Both the position numbers and the translations under genes were made by a program. 5,940 bases of DNA, taken from NCBI GenBank assembly GCA_030706065.1, contig JAUZPH010000247.1:1-5940 (forward strand), in the 5' to 3' direction. Below the pieces are notes generated by a model, which was not told the DNA's origin, searched no databases, and saw only the letters and a program-made list of their open reading frames with translations. Positions 5,024 to 5,940 of the stretch are shown here, one piece after another. Within the stretch, counting starts at the first letter, position 1; every line of letters starts with the position of its first letter. The DNA is from Bacillota bacterium (GTDB lineage: Bacteria; Bacillota; Clostridia; Clostridiales; Clostridiaceae).

Positions 5024-5904
5024 AGCTTCATACCACCCCTGTTGATATCCTCATTTATATCTCTATGCTCCACAGTAACCTTCTGGCCATCCTTTTTAAG
5101 CATCTCGTAGACTGCATTGGCAATGGCAACAGATCTATGCCTTCCTCCGGTGCAGCCTATGGATATAATGAGCTGTCTCTTCCCCTCCTTTACATAGTTG
5201 GGAACAAGAAATGTCAGCATATCTTCAAGCCTGGTCAAAAAATCTATCGTTACTTCATGCTTTAACACATATTCTTTAACAGGCTCTTCGTTGCCTGAAA
5301 ATTGTTTGAGCTCAGGAATATAAAAGGGGTTTGAAAGAAACCGTACATCAAAAACCAAATCGGAATCCACCGGTATTCCATATTTAAAACCAAAGGACAG
5401 TACTGTTATCATGAGTTCAATCTCTATCTGTCCTTCTTCGCCATAGATTTCCGTTATCTTCTGTCGCAAATCCCAGATGGAAAGCTTGGTTGTATCAATT
5501 ATATTGTCCGCTCTATTTCTCAATTCGCTTAATTTGTTTCTCTCCAGGGTTATACCCTGAATTACTCTGCCCTCAGGGGCAAGAGGGTGCTTTCTTCTCG
5601 ATTCCTTATATCTTTTTATAAGTACTTCGTCCGATGCATCCAGATACAATATCTCATAGGTATACTCCTGCTCCTCAAGGCTCTTCAGGCTCTCAAAAAG
5701 TGCATCAAAGAATGTACCGCCTCTTATATCCATGACCAATGCAATTTTATCTATCTTCCCATCCGTCTGGAAACAAGCTTCCGCAAACTTTGGTATTAAA
5801 GTAGGCGGTAGGTTGTCAACGCAAAAGTATCCTATATCTTCAAGGCTTCTCATTGCCTGTGTTTTACCTGCCCCGGACAATCCTGTTACAATAACAAATC
5901 TCAT
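5020..5904 (-). CDS. rapZ: RapZ (YvcJ) nucleotide- and RNA-binding regulator
   Basis: RapZ-family P-loop protein of 294 residues, full length. In E. coli it binds GlmZ/GlmY small RNAs to adjust glmS and glucosamine-6-phosphate; in Bacillus YvcJ hydrolyses ATP and GTP and has been tied to competence. Walker A is GLSGAGKT (8-15), followed by the family block GYFCVDNLPP (25-34). RYKESRRKHPL (98-108), SFGFKYGIP (170-178) and DLVFDVRFLSNPFY (182-195) are further family blocks. The C-terminal domain has GCTGGRHRSV (250-259), the conserved phosphate-binding-like loop. The ATG at 5902-5904 is well supported by AAAGGAGG six bases upstream. It is the first operon gene visible; its partner upstream is cut off by the window edge. 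Whether an sRNA partner exists in this organism is unknown, as Firmicutes lack recognised GlmZ. Confidence 0.97.
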   Translation of the reverse strand: MRFVIVTGLSGAGKTQAMRSLEDIGYFCVDNLPPTLIPKFAEACFQTDGKIDKIALVMDIRGGTFFDALFESLKSLEEQEYTYEILYLDASDEVLIKRYKESRRKHPLAPEGRVIQGITLERNKLSELRNRADNIIDTTKLSIWDLRQKITEIYGEEGQIEIELMITVLSFGFKYGIPVDSDLVFDVRFLSNPFYIPELKQFSGNEEPVKEYVLKHEVTIDFLTRLEDMLTFLVPNYVKEGKRQLIISIGCTGGRHRSVAIANAVYEMLKKDGQKVTVEHRDINEDINRGGMKL

Positions 5905-5910
5905 ATACTT

Positions 5911-5918
5911 CCTCCTTT
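5911..5918 (-). promoter_or_regulatory. Strong ribosome binding site of rapZ
   Basis: AAAGGAGG on the minus strand, 6 bases before the rapZ ATG, is close to a full match to the anti-Shine-Dalgarno end of 16S rRNA. It is clearly stronger than the ytoI site and settles the rapZ start. The remaining bases up to 5940 show no promoter I can support; a stop codon of an upstream gene could lie there, but its frame cannot be decided. Confidence 0.85.
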
Positions 5919-5940
5919 ATGTCTATTTAAGCTGTATGTA

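Noticed and set aside
1..5940. CRISPR arrays, tRNA or rRNA genes, riboswitches
   Set aside because: No regularly spaced repeats, cloverleaf-like segments or recognisable aptamer motifs were seen on reading both strands.

Overview
The window looks like chromosomal DNA from a low-to-moderate GC Firmicute, most likely a member of the Clostridia. The main clue is the conserved rapZ-yvcK-whiA module on the minus strand, with a clostridial-style YvcK that carries two N-terminal membrane segments, followed by a YtoI-type regulator. The species cannot be fixed from the sequence alone.

Layout: about 78% of the window (5904 down to 1412) is one tight minus-strand gene string, read rapZ, yvcK, whiA, ytoI. 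Joins are a 4-base ATGA overlap (rapZ/yvcK), a 1-base gap (yvcK/whiA) and an 11-base gap (whiA/ytoI). Ribosome binding sites sit inside or against the end of each preceding gene, so the four are very probably co-transcribed and translationally coupled. The promoter and any upstream gene lie beyond position 5940.

The left part (about 150-1414) is accessory. It holds a plus-strand, intact IS200-like Y1 (HUH) transposase of the REP-associated (RAYT) type, converging on ytoI. It is bracketed by copies of a GGGACGGTTCTC-type repeat: a half copy at 166-180 and a complete 71-base near-palindrome at 1344-1414. A second, independent perfect AT-rich hairpin (1307-1337) sits between the transposase and the palindrome. 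The palindrome abuts ytoI so closely that the ytoI stop codon TAG is the outermost triplet of its right arm. This RAYT/repeat junction is the most interesting part of the window. Positions 1-150 hold no supportable gene.

How the genes work together: RapZ and YvcK (GlmR) are both tied, in other bacteria, to control of amino-sugar/UDP-GlcNAc supply for the cell wall; WhiA is a DNA-binding protein linked to division and chromosome segregation; YtoI looks like a ligand-sensing regulator (HTH, DRTGG, CBS pair, hotdog). The operon therefore reads as a nucleotide/metabolite-sensing, envelope-growth and division control unit. That integrated reading is inference. The transposase is an unrelated passenger or domesticated element at the 3' end of the operon.
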